DNA of 64,000 nucleotides, taken from contig CATKHK010000109.1 in assembly GCA_949751835.1 (NCBI GenBank), positions 62,001-126,000 on the forward strand. Reading direction: 5' to 3'. A program made the position numbers and the translations under genes. The DNA is from Blepharisma japonicum (lineage: Eukaryota > Ciliophora > Heterotrichea > Heterotrichida > Blepharismidae). The notes under the pieces were generated by a model. It made no database searches and had not been told where the DNA came from. It saw only the letters and a program-made list of their open reading frames with translations. This document shows positions 1 to 9,944 of the stretch, one piece after another. The first letter of the stretch is position 1. Every line of letters starts with the position of its first letter.

Positions 1-230
1 TATATAATTAAAATAGCATAAATAAGAAGGAAAAATTATATGGAAATTTGATATTATAGATTATTAGATATTTTTGGGTAAATTTTCGAGAGCTATTCTT
101 TCTTTTCATAACTAAAAGCTATTTTTTAAATATAACTATTAATATCTTTTTGATATTTCTTGAGAAATTTCATAAAAATATGGAAAATTATAGATAATTC
201 AACTAAATTATAACCTATAACTCTATTAAC

Positions 231-851
231 TTAGCCCTTTACCACGAATTTTCTAAATTCGTCCACATTCATTGATTGCTCTTCTTGAACCTTATTAACT
301 GCAAAAGTTGGTATTGATCCTCTAGGATCAACATTTACAACATATGTCAAAGTGCATGAATTATCGTCTAATGGATGTATCAAGAACCCTGAGCTCTTCA
401 TTTCGCCTCTGACGTGTGAACTTTTCTCAGGACACAAAGGAGTCACTACATTTGCGCTTGACATCAAAATGTCAGAGCCTAAAATGACCTTTCTTGAGGC
501 ATAAACAAAGTCTCTATCTGTAACAGGCCATGGAGACTTAAAGCTATTGTACATAATTCTGATTCCTGAAGGGAATTCTTGGACAAGTCTTACTTCTGTG
601 CAGCCTTTATCCCATTCCCTCTTTCTTGAATAATCCCATAGGGCATCACACACTATTTGTGCAGATCTTGGGATTGTGCCGGAAGATTTGACAATATTTA
701 TACCAGACTCGGTGTAAATTTTATGGCGAGTGAGGTTGTTTTTTGCTTTTAGAGTTTCCCATTGTCTTTGAGGGTTATTTATCAAATCTAAAAGTTCGGC
801 TTCTGCTCTCTCAAGACCTGTTGTAGAAATGGCTTCAATATCTGATTCCAT
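231..851 (-). CDS. START-domain lipid-binding protein (copy A)
   Basis: The 206-residue product looks like a stand-alone START domain (StAR-related lipid transfer) of the PCTP/STARD type, a cytosolic fold that carries one lipid in a hydrophobic pocket. Visible hallmarks are the PWPVTDRDFVY segment near residue 110 and the late DPRGSIP stretch near residue 175, both typical of the START beta-sheet. There is no signal peptide or membrane segment, so the whole protein is one domain. A paralogue of nearly equal length lies at 2702-3325 beyond an MFS transporter gene, suggesting local duplication. It stops at TAA. The lipid ligand cannot be told from the sequence. The family call is fairly secure. 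Confidence 0.8.
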   Translation of the reverse strand: MESDIEAISTTGLERAEAELLDLINNPQRQWETLKAKNNLTRHKIYTESGINIVKSSGTIPRSAQIVCDALWDYSRKREWDKGCTEVRLVQEFPSGIRIMYNSFKSPWPVTDRDFVYASRKVILGSDILMSSANVVTPLCPEKSSHVRGEMKSSGFLIHPLDDNSCTLTYVVNVDPRGSIPTFAVNKVQEEQSMNVDEFRKFVVKG

Positions 852-1164
852 TTATTATGTGATATCATGGGAAATTGGATTTTTATGGAATTTTCTAAGT
901 CAAAGACTTTGAGAATTGCTCCTTATGTTTTGATTTTCTCTAAAAGATTATTTATTTTTTATTGGAAATTCCCAATTTTTATTTAGAAAATTTCTAAATA
1001 TTTCAAGAAAATTTTCTTAAGCTTCTTGGCAATCAAAAATCTTCCAAATCTTATGATTATCTATCTTTTGAAAATTAATTAGATATTTTACTTACGTCCT
1101 TTGCCATCCATATTTTGATGGTTTCGGTAAATTATCTTTCCACACAATGGATTCGTAATAAAAA

Positions 1165-2529
1165 ATGAAGAGAACTTCCGTTGTAGAGAGAGCATTGGAG
1201 GACATTGGCTGGGGCAAATATCACAACTTTCTATTCCTCAACTGCTGCTGCGGCTGGCTTACAGCTCTTATGTGGCAATCTGCTGTTGCAAATGTAATGG
1301 CTGAAATTCCAGACCTAAGTCTGTTTGAGTATACAATGCTAGGGATTTCTGTAAGCGCTGGGTCAGCAGCTGGGGCTGTGTTGTTTTCTAGTTTAAGTGA
1401 TCGGTATGGCCGAGGCTATATCTTTAAAAAAATCATAATTCTTACGTCAATTAGTGCTCTCGCGCTGATATTATCCGCGAACTATGTGATGATTTTTATT
1501 TCCGTCTTTTTTGTTGGGCTAGGTACTGGAGGTGATGTTGTGTGTCCACCTCCTGTAATGATAGAAAGTACCCCACCTAGCAAAAGGGGCATTGTAGCTG
1601 TCATGAATATAGGATACTGTATAGGACCTTTACTTGCCCAAATTTCATCACTTTTGCTGACATTATACTGGGACACCTCCATAATGGCCAGATGGAGAAT
1701 TTTGTCGATTTGTATATTTGTAATTACAGTTGGCTTTATGGTAATGCGGCAATATATATACGAAAGCCCGATTTTCCTATATGGACATGACAATGAAGAA
1801 TTTCTCAAAGTCATTGGAAAAATCGCAAAAGAAAATGAAAGATTTAGCTTCGAGACAAGGGCACCTTTGCTTGTAAATAAAGAGGCAACGACTGAAGAAA
1901 ATCGTGTAAAAACGCACTTGCCGTTTATCGAAATTTTTAAAGGCAAAAACCTAAAGCCTACCCTTTTGTTGACAACATCGATTAGTCTTTTTAATTTTTC
2001 TTTTAATGGGATCATGCTATTTTTGCCAGCGTTTTTACAAGTAGACAGCATGGGGTTAAGATATACCATTATTGGTTTACAGCAGTTTGCTGGCATGATT
2101 GGACTTTTTGTGGCAATGAAGACTGTTGATAGCTCTATAGGCAGAAGATTTACGATGGGCGGAGGCTATTTGATAGGAGGAATCTTACTACTTATGTTTT
2201 TGTTCTCTACTGAACTGAATTTCGTAAGAAATATTTAGATTATTATTTTGGCGGTGGCGTATTATTTCTTCCAATTGATGGGAATAGCCGGCAAAAACCT
2301 TATTGGGGCTGAAAGCTTTGGGCCTCAAATTAGAGGGAAAGCACTAGGATTTATTTATATGTCAGCAAGGGTTGCTGCTGTGCTTTCGCCAATCGTTTCA
2401 GGGATTTTGCTAGATATTTCAGATGGTAATAAATTGCTACCACTGGCTTCATTTGCTATTACGCTAATGTTGAGTGGAATCACTGCTTCGTTTCTTGATG
2501 AAACAAGGCCAAATTTAGTGAAAAAATAA
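1165..2529 (+). CDS. MFS transporter, SLC22/SV2-like, one 15-nt intron
   Basis: This is a polytopic major facilitator superfamily carrier of 449 residues after removal of the intron at 2224-2238. The loop between TM2 and TM3 carries the MFS motif A (DRYGRG), and an ESP motif follows the N-terminal half as in SLC22/SV2-type carriers. The reading frame meets TAG at 2236-2238, which is the 3' end of the intron; splicing joins Phe353 to an Ile-rich TM segment and the C-terminal half then continues to TAA. The substrate is unknown; organic ions or sugars are typical of the family. Its neighbours on both sides are START-domain genes, which gives no functional link I can defend. Confidence 0.8.
2224..2238 (+). 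other. 15-nt intron in MFS gene
   Basis: The sequence GTAAGAAATATTTAG is GT-AG and 15 nt long. It lies at a codon boundary after codon 353 and ends in an in-frame TAG. Removing it joins two halves of one MFS protein. Confidence 0.9.
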
Positions 2530-2701
2530 AATTCATTAAATTTAACTTAATAATCATTCGTTAATAATTGTGCGAGATTATATAGAAATATATTGTATAA
2601 TAAATGAAATATTAAAATAAACTTAATTATTAAAAATCGACTTGAAAATATTGAATTTTATTAAAAATTAAAAATCTCTGAAATTTTTAATACCTAATTA
2701 T

Positions 2702-3325
2702 TTATTTATCCCCAAGCCTGGCTCTCAGCTTTTGAATAAAGATCCCACGTTTCCCTGAAATTTTATTAGAAAGGCTCAATGGGATGCTTCCTTTAAAGTC
2801 AATGCCAACATAATAAGTTAATCTTGATACATTATCCTCAACTTTTTCTAAGTGAAATCCAGTCAAGTCAACATTAGCTCGTACAATGCCACGCTTTTCT
2901 GGGATTTTTTCAGTAGCTACACTAGTCGATGAAATCAGCAAGTCTTCTCCTATAAAGGTTCTTTTTTGCACAAAAATGAAATCTCTATTGCTAATTGGCC
3001 AAGGGCACTTAAAAATTTGATAAAGAACTCTATAGTCTGGGTCAAAACTTTCAACAAGAGAGCTTTCAATACATGCATCATCTCATTCAATCTTATGCTG
3101 GTAATCCCAGAGCTCATCGTGGACCCTTTGGAATGGTTGATTAATCAAGCCAGTAGCTTTAATTAACTGTAAGCCTGAATCAGTTAAAATTCCTTTGGTT
3201 TCAACTCCTTTGTCTACTCCAAGGTCTCTCCAATTTCTACTTGCAGTCATAAGATCTAGGAGCCTTGGCTGCAAGGTTTTTACTGCTTGATTGCAAACTC
3301 TTAATAAAGTTGATCCTCCTTCCAT
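2702..3325 (-). CDS. START-domain lipid-binding protein (copy B), TGA read as Trp
   Basis: This 207-residue paralogue of the 231-851 gene is continuous only if TGA is Trp. The TGA at 3083-3085 falls exactly where copy A has TGG: IEW-DDAC here against REW-DKGC there. Both proteins then continue with the PWP..RDF motif and a late D-x-KGSIP segment. It is a single START domain with no targeting signal, probably a soluble lipid carrier or sensor. The start ATG is the first after AT-rich DNA, and the stop is TAA. The pair is one of the clearest proofs of the genetic code in this window. Confidence 0.8.
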
Positions 3326-4215
3326 TATATTAGAAATAAATAAGCTAGATGAATTTTAAAACGACTACTGCTGTGAATAATAGGGAAATAAAAGTACAAG
3401 GCTTTAGTGATAAATAAAATGGAAGATTATATCAGAAATTGGGACTTTTTGCCTTCTTCTTGACTCATAGCATTGATCACCCACTTGTGAAGATACATGC
3501 TATGCTATCAGTTAGTCATTCCACATTAAGCTACTACAGTATATACTAGCTCTCTTGAGCGCAGTATTCATATTATGCCAAAGAAAAAATTATGATTATT
3601 TTCTTTTCCAGCCTGCAGGCAATTTTTTATCGAATATTGATTTTATTGCAAAAATCCTAGTCTCTAGACTTAAGATCTATGCATTTGCTGACTGGAAAAT
3701 TATCCCTCAGTTTATCATGATGTATTATTTAAAAAATTACTCAAATATAAAAATAATCCTTAACTTAGTCCTTCTAAATAAAGCTCCCAATAAATAGCAT
3801 AATTGAATAATATAAAAGAAAATTCTATAGAAAATTTTTGCTTATTTTAGAATGCAAATATTGCTATCTCAAATGAATTTCATAAAACAAATTGTAATAA
3901 TTCTTGATGCTCTTATATCCCCATAATAAATCCCTCATATTGTACCTAGCTCGAATATTAGCCGAAGTATAAAGACGTCTATAAAAATATAACAAAATGA
4001 AGAATTAAGATCATTCTTGAATAAGTAATAAAAGGAGGTATCTAAAGAACATACAATAATCTTCTAATTTTTTTAAGCACTTTAGTATGATTCAATCTCT
4101 TTTTTGTAAAAATTCTCCCTAGTACAACCATAAATTTTTATCTATTGCTAGCAATCTTTATAAATGCAAAAAATGTTTATTTCATCTTTTTATAAATAAT
4201 CCTAATAAATTTATC
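3326..4215. other. gene-poor AT-rich interval
   Basis: I see no convincing gene here on either strand, even with TGA as Trp. The open stretches are short, low-complexity and show no recognisable domain. A short reverse-strand open stretch near 3425-3510 (about 22 residues) might be a decayed C-terminus but cannot be assigned. Confidence 0.4.
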
Positions 4216-6093
4216 TTAACGTTTAACCCAAGGATAAGACTTTCTTGCCTTATAATGACTCGTCTTCTTCTGCTCTACATTTCTAATATCTTGCTTCAGC
4301 AGTCCAAACTTTCTCAAAAATGGCTTTAATGCAGGATATTGTTTGGCAACAGCATGTGCAATTGCCAGCATTGCCGCATCACTTTTTCCCATAATTCCGC
4401 CACCCCTAACAAATACATCTGCATCAAGCTCACACATAGTGTCAGTCACTTTAAAAGGCCTTACGAGCCTATCTCTGCTAACCATATCATAAAAGTACTC
4501 AGTCATATTCATTCCATTTACAGTAATTCTACCAGTCCCAGGGTACACATTGCACTGTGCAAAAGCTTTTTTTCTTTTTCCTGTAGCCATAGATCTGCCA
4601 CCTTTATCTACTATAGGATCATTATCCCTTATGTCTTCTTTTGGCCTAAAAGTTTCAGTAATCATATATTCCCATGGTAGCAATGCTTTAACTCTCGCAG
4701 GTTTTAAACTTTCGTTAGCTGATCCTACTTGATTCATTCCTACGAAAAATTCTCCCCAATAGGTTATTTGATTGTCCAAAAAATGGTCAAAAAATCCATC
4801 AGTTTTTACCATTGCATGGATTCTTGCAATTACTTTATTTTTCCTTCTCGGCTCAAAGGATGTTTGTGCTAAGGCATCATGCCCTAGATCTGACCATTCA
4901 ATAGCTAATTTTGGTTCCTCTCTTGGGTTCATTTCTCCATAATAAGCTTGAGGGATAATAGAATCTTTTACTTTGTCTGTGAATCCCCAGTCAAAATCTT
5001 CCTGAGTATGATCTTTGTGCATATACCGAGGGACAAAGTGTTCGTTGCCTTCATAATTGTCTCTTTGCAATTGGTATTCCAGGTCTGGGTAGTGCAGGGA
5101 AATTTGTTCTTCTGATTTCTGCATAAGCTGTTTAAAAGAAAGGACTCTTGGCTTGATCTCGTCTTCTTGAAGCTTGTAATCTTTAGTTTGAATCCTTCCT
5201 TTGACGTCAAATAGCTTAAATGGAGTTTTTTGGCTTTCAAAGTACTCATTGGCGACGTCAAGATGGGTCCTTGAATATGTGTGGCGCTGGAGCTTTAGTT
5301 TGAGCTCACGAAACTCAGTTTTAAGCCATTGAGGGATTAGATGAGTTCCTGGGGTATAGATGATAGCATTTTCTTCCCAGTCACTGTCATCTGGCCCATT
5401 TGCTATCGGTTCAGGTGTTAAGCCAGTTTCTTCGAAAATTTTTTCATTTCTTAATAGTGCTTTTCTATTCATAGCAGCTTCTTCTTTGCTGTCAACATCA
5501 GACCAATCTTCTGAAAAATACCCAATAGGCTCTGGGTGTTGTTTGCTTTGTGGATAATCTTCATATTCTATCCCATGATATGGAGGGTTTCCTTTGTTTG
5601 ATTGCTTAAATATCTTGCTATGAATTCTGTCTTTTTCTTGACTAATATCCGCTTTTGGAATTGTTGAGTACAGACTATCTAAATCATTGAATCCTAATTT
5701 ACTGAGGGCTGCCCTAACATTGGCGCCTCCAGTGTCTTGCTGGTGCTCTCTTCCTTCTTTTAAATCATTATACCAGCCTGAAGCTTTGATGCTATCTTCT
5801 ATATCTTTTTTATGCTCTTCGATGCTTTGGGCCTTAATCCTTACTATATTTTTATGCAAATTCCATTCTTTATCTTTAACTCCTAAGTAAGCTTTAACAT
5901 TGTTCTTGAATTTGTCATTTTTTAAGGTGTCCCACATACGCTTGGTGCCTTGGATTTCGATTCCTTTAACTTTGCCTAAGTTTCGATACTTTGTTAAGTC
6001 ACCATGAGGGTAAATTACAGTATTCTTTGTATAGTTTCGATATTCACTGAAATTTCGTGACAAGACCAAATGCTTATGTCTAAGCATTGCCAT
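4216..6093 (-). CDS. MRPS9: mitochondrial small-subunit ribosomal protein uS9m
   Basis: The C-terminal ~130 of 625 residues form a clear S9 domain. They show the ATGKRKKAFA start, the GxGxITVNG strand, a GGG loop, the helix with AIAHAVA, and the very basic end KARKSYPWVKR that reaches into the decoding region in bacterial S9. Roughly 490 residues precede it with no recognisable domain; long extensions are common in ciliate mitoribosomal proteins. The N-terminus (short, with several Arg/Lys/His and few acidic residues) fits a mitochondrial presequence. Its start lies 16 nt after the stop of the upstream cyclase gene on the same strand. The uS9 assignment is strong; mitochondrial location is inferred. 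Confidence 0.88.
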   Translation of the reverse strand: MAMLRHKHLVLSRNFSEYRNYTKNTVIYPHGDLTKYRNLGKVKGIEIQGTKRMWDTLKNDKFKNNVKAYLGVKDKEWNLHKNIVRIKAQSIEEHKKDIEDSIKASGWYNDLKEGREHQQDTGGANVRAALSKLGFNDLDSLYSTIPKADISQEKDRIHSKIFKQSNKGNPPYHGIEYEDYPQSKQHPEPIGYFSEDWSDVDSKEEAAMNRKALLRNEKIFEETGLTPEPIANGPDDSDWEENAIIYTPGTHLIPQWLKTEFRELKLKLQRHTYSRTHLDVANEYFESQKTPFKLFDVKGRIQTKDYKLQEDEIKPRVLSFKQLMQKSEEQISLHYPDLEYQLQRDNYEGNEHFVPRYMHKDHTQEDFDWGFTDKVKDSIIPQAYYGEMNPREEPKLAIEWSDLGHDALAQTSFEPRRKNKVIARIHAMVKTDGFFDHFLDNQITYWGEFFVGMNQVGSANESLKPARVKALLPWEYMITETFRPKEDIRDNDPIVDKGGRSMATGKRKKAFAQCNVYPGTGRITVNGMNMTEYFYDMVSRDRLVRPFKVTDTMCELDADVFVRGGGIMGKSDAAMLAIAHAVAKQYPALKPFLRKFGLLKQDIRNVEQKKTSHYKARKSYPWVKR

Positions 6094-6109
6094 TTATTAA
6101 GCTTAAAAA

Positions 6110-8761
6110 TTATTTATCATGCAATATACGATAGCCAGGCCAATCTTTTGGAGCATTATAGTCGTACTCTTTCATAAACTCAAGTATCACATCAGTAGGG
6201 CCATCCTTGCCATTTTTATGAGCGAGCGCTTTTACAAACCCAACTTGAGCTTCAAGCCAGTTTCCTTTTAAGTAGTCTTCAAGAGCTAGCGAAAATAAAT
6301 GCTGGAAGTTCTTGGAAATTGTTTTTTTCATATTCCTGAGGTCTTTATCATCCACAAATAGCCTATGCGCCCTGTAGTTTTTATTCTTTATGGCATCATT
6401 AAGTTTCTCCCTCTTCAGGTATGCATACGCTCTTGCCTGTTTTAAATCAGAAAATTCATCATCAGCATCAGCGGACAGTTCAAGTCCTGTTAAGTCTAAG
6501 TCTACTGTATAAAGCTCAATTGGGACTTTGCTGCCTTTGACTGTAACTTTGTCGATTTTTCTGAAATTTTTCTTGGCTTGGTGCGAACAAATTTTATATA
6601 AAGCGTCGCTCACTAAAATATGGACTCCAAACTGCCTAGTTGCAGCTTCTAATCTGGATGCCAAATTCACATTTGGCGACAAATAAGAAGCATCAATTTT
6701 AAACTCACTGCCAATGGCTCCTTCAATTGCCCAGCCTTGATGAAGGCCGAATCCCATTTTTACACAAAATCCTGGCAGTCTGGAAATTAATTCAGGATGA
6801 TTTTGATAAGCAAGAGTTTTTGGGCTTTTATTTATGGCTGCAATTGTTTTTAAATAAGCAATAACAGCTAAATCTGCCAAATCATTGGTATGGTGATTGT
6901 CAATTAGCCTAACTTCTCCAGTCAAAAAATCTTCTAGTACCGACTCTTTCCCAAATTTCCAAACGATTAAAAATGCTTCACCAATATTTTTATTCGCTGA
7001 CCCAGAATAATAATTCACAGTAGAATGGACTATTTTGGCAATTTCATTGACAAAAATCATGACATCTTTCTGCAAGACCTCAGTTACATCAGAAAACTGA
7101 CGAATGTCGCAAAATCCAAAGATACAGAACCTTTTTTTGCCTGGAATTAATGGATCGACCTCTCCACCACTTCTATTTACATTTTTTGCGATAACTTCGG
7201 AGCCTGCTTCTCCGAAGCCTAAGGCAAGTAAAGCGCCGATTTTAACCAGGGTTTCTTCTAACACTTTTGTTTCCAAAGGAGCATTTTTGTCTTTTTTTTG
7301 TTTAAGTAAGGCACTTTGAGTTAATGTCATATTTCTTGTGACTTCCTCGATTTCCTGCTCTTGTGCAGCCTTTACTGGATTTTCCGAAATTTTCGAAACC
7401 TTATAAATCATAGACTCAAGTGGCCCTATAATCAAATCCTGAGTATCTTTCGAAAATAAAAGCGAAAAAAGTGTTAGCACAATACAAATAAATAAAGTAA
7501 GCCCTATATCTAAAGCTGATTGTTTTTTTGTTTTTCATCTTAAATCAAACATAGAAGCTGCATTATAAGTAGTATTTAAATAGTCTTTTGTGGTCGCATA
7601 AACCCCTACTTCATCTGGTCTTAAATCATTTGGATCTGTGTCTGAGCTTCAGTCATAATACATATCAACATGGACATAAATGATTGGTGTATCAATATCT
7701 TTATGCTCTTTAATGAAATAATCCCCAGCTCTATTCAGAGCATTCTGATCTGGGATTTCTTCTAGCATTGCACTCAGTCCATAACTATAGGAAACATTTG
7801 TATCATAATACAGTGTGCTATCAAATAATGGTAAAAATATCACCATTACTAACGATATTGAAATTACCCTTTTTGTGGTCAAGTCTGACAACTTTTTTCC
7901 AACCCTGCTTTCTTTTGGGACATCAAGGGCTTTGTCTTTTAGGGTGGATTTTGGGGCCACTGAAGATTTTCTTGTGCTTCGCCGCTTGGAGCTAGTAGCC
8001 TCATTTGACATAGAAAAATTCTGAGACATGGAGTTTAGCTCTGATTCTTCGTTTATACCAAGATCTGACTCTATTATTTCTACTTCTCCTATTGGATCTT
8101 CATTTCCTCTATACGCAACTCTCGCCCTTTTGAGCAGAATTTCATCCTTTTTCAGCAGTTTTTCTTTAGCTGCCTGTGACAATTTATATAGCTTTGTAAT
8201 TCTAACCAGCCTAATAACCCTAACAAGCCTCACAATTCTTGCTGCTCTTGTCCCAGCCCTTGATGCTCTGCTTGCTTTAGTAAAATGACTAGATTTGCTT
8301 GACGCTTTATTTGTGGAATCCTGTCCTGTCATTTCGTCCCATGCCCAGCCAATATCAGTGATTAAAGATATGGTCGAAATAACATCAAGCCAAAAGAAAA
8401 ACGACAGTCAATACCCTTCTTTTACAAAAGACGCTACAATAATTTCTATTGAAAAAAAAAACATACAAATGATAGTCAAAATGTAAAAAACATCGTCTGT
8501 ATCTTTTGATGTTAAAAGGGTCCGAAAACTGTCACCGAATAATGCATAAATTGTCAAAGCCATCATAAAAACTGTTGTACACCAATGATCTAAAATAAAT
8601 AAGGCTTGCTTTTTTAGGGTTAAAACTTGAGACTGGCTCTCAGGAAGCTTATCTTCTTCTGGATTTATTGTAGGATTAATTGTAGGCTGTGCTCCATCTT
8701 CATATGAATTCAAGGCTTTAAAATCGAGACTTGTACGTCGAGTTGAATCTATTGAAACCAT
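6110..8761 (-). CDS. Voltage-sensor domain fused to class III nucleotide (adenylyl) cyclase
   Basis: With TGA as Trp this is one 883-residue membrane protein. S1-S3 span roughly 52-77, 90-111 and 119-138. S4 (about 168-193) has seven basic residues at every third position (RAARIVRLVRVIRLVRITK). No S5-pore-S6 or GYG filter follows. Instead a helix near 300-320, a ~95-residue probably extracellular region and a helix near 414-435 lead to the cyclase domain at about 540-740. The first metal Asp is present (FGFCDIRQF); the second is Glu (NIGEAF). KIDASYLSPNVNLASRLE (residues near 690-710) holds the Asp typical of adenylyl cyclases plus the transition-state Asn and Arg. The C-terminus matches the tail seen after protist cyclases (DWPGYR). 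An upstream in-frame ATG at 8869 would add 36 residues. Confidence 0.8.
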
Positions 8762-9119
8762 TTTTGCATATATATTTTTAAGGTTTAAAGATTTCCACAC
8801 AGAATAAGCAAAAATCTGGGCATGATAATGAAAAGAAACATTAAGAATTTTTGGTAGATAAAAATGCAACTGCCAATGGAAGATTTTTTAAATAAAATAG
8901 GAAGCCAGAATAATAAATTTATTATGGCTAAAAAAATAAGTTTTAAACATAGAATAAATTGCTTTAAAAATAATATTTATTTGAAATGAGACTTATATTT
9001 AATGTAAAGCTTGAATAATTACACAAATTATAATTTTTATTCAATTTTGGTAATTTCTGTAATGCAAAATTATTATGCCTTTTTTAGTATGTTCAGTAAT
9101 CTCATAATAAAATTTCAAA

Positions 9120-9488
9120 ATGGAACCAAATTTATGCAGAATTTGTCAACAGTTTTATGGAAGCCAGGAAGGACTCTGTTCAAAATGCTATCAAGTAGAA
9201 AAACTTAAGCAGTCAGCTAGTGAAACTTTGCCATCACTGGTGGATTCATTGTCAGTGATATCTGAAGAATCCAAAAATTCACATTCACAGTCAAATCCTG
9301 AAATTTGTTATTTTTGCCACAAAAGGACTGGACCTTTGTCATTTAAATGCCGATGCGATAACTTTTTCTGCTCAAGACACCGACTTCCTGAAGAGCATTT
9401 ATGTTCTTATGACCATAAGACTCAAGGTATCAGAAAGCTCTCTGAAGAAAATCCACTCATAAGGGCTGAGAAATTTACTCGACTATAA
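9120..9488 (+). CDS. A20/AN1-type zinc finger protein
   Basis: This 122-residue protein has an A20-like finger at residues 6-23 (CRICQQFYGSQEGLCSKC) and an AN1 finger at about 63-100 with the ordered Cys/His pattern CYFCHKRTG, CRCDNFFC, H and C. The two-finger layout is that of the stress-associated proteins (plants) and ZFAND5/6 (animals). Those are small cytosolic proteins that bind ubiquitin through A20 and link to the proteasome or stress signalling. The length and spacing are close to the family norm. It is a single exon with no TGA codon. The function is inferred from the family only. Confidence 0.82.
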   Translation: MEPNLCRICQQFYGSQEGLCSKCYQVEKLKQSASETLPSLVDSLSVISEESKNSHSQSNPEICYFCHKRTGPLSFKCRCDNFFCSRHRLPEEHLCSYDHKTQGIRKLSEENPLIRAEKFTRL

Positions 9489-9944
9489 AGATCTATTAAA
9501 TAGCTATATAAATATTTATATGTAAATTAGCTTTTTTAAATAATCTGGAGATAATTTATAAAATTTATAATCTCTTGCTTTGTGGTTTAGATTTTGAAGG
9601 ATATTAGAAATTTTATGGAAATAAAAGATTCATTATCCAAAAATCAATGTATAATAAGGAAAAGAGTCTAAATTTGTCAGCATTAAATAAAAGGAAATAA
9701 TTTATTATTTGTCCAGCATTTTTTAAAAATGATTTTGTAATAAATTTATTTTGGCATTAATATTGATCCTAGTATATGTACACAATGGTAGGAGTTAAAC
9801 GCTAATATTCATCAATAATATAAGATAAACATAGTAAATATATTTGATATTCTCCATCTATGGTTCTAAAATTGACGTAATCCTTAATATTAGTATTTTT
9901 AAAGCTCAATTTTCACGATTATTGACCCTCTTCTTTATATTAAT
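9489..9944. other. intergenic, no gene seen
   Basis: About 450 nt of AT-rich DNA separate the zinc finger gene from the Bms1 gene. No open frame, tRNA or repeat stands out. It should hold the Bms1 promoter and the 3' end of the upstream gene. Confidence 0.4.

Noticed and set aside
3555-3797. 80-residue open stretch as a gene
   Set aside because: Low-complexity hydrophobic composition, no motif and no similarity to a neighbour; AT-rich DNA yields such stretches by chance.
6110-8869. A K+ channel pore in the cyclase protein, as in the Paramecium channel-cyclase
   Set aside because: I read the whole region between S4 and the cyclase with TGA as Trp and found no GYG-type filter or S5/S6 pair, only two separate helices around an outer loop.
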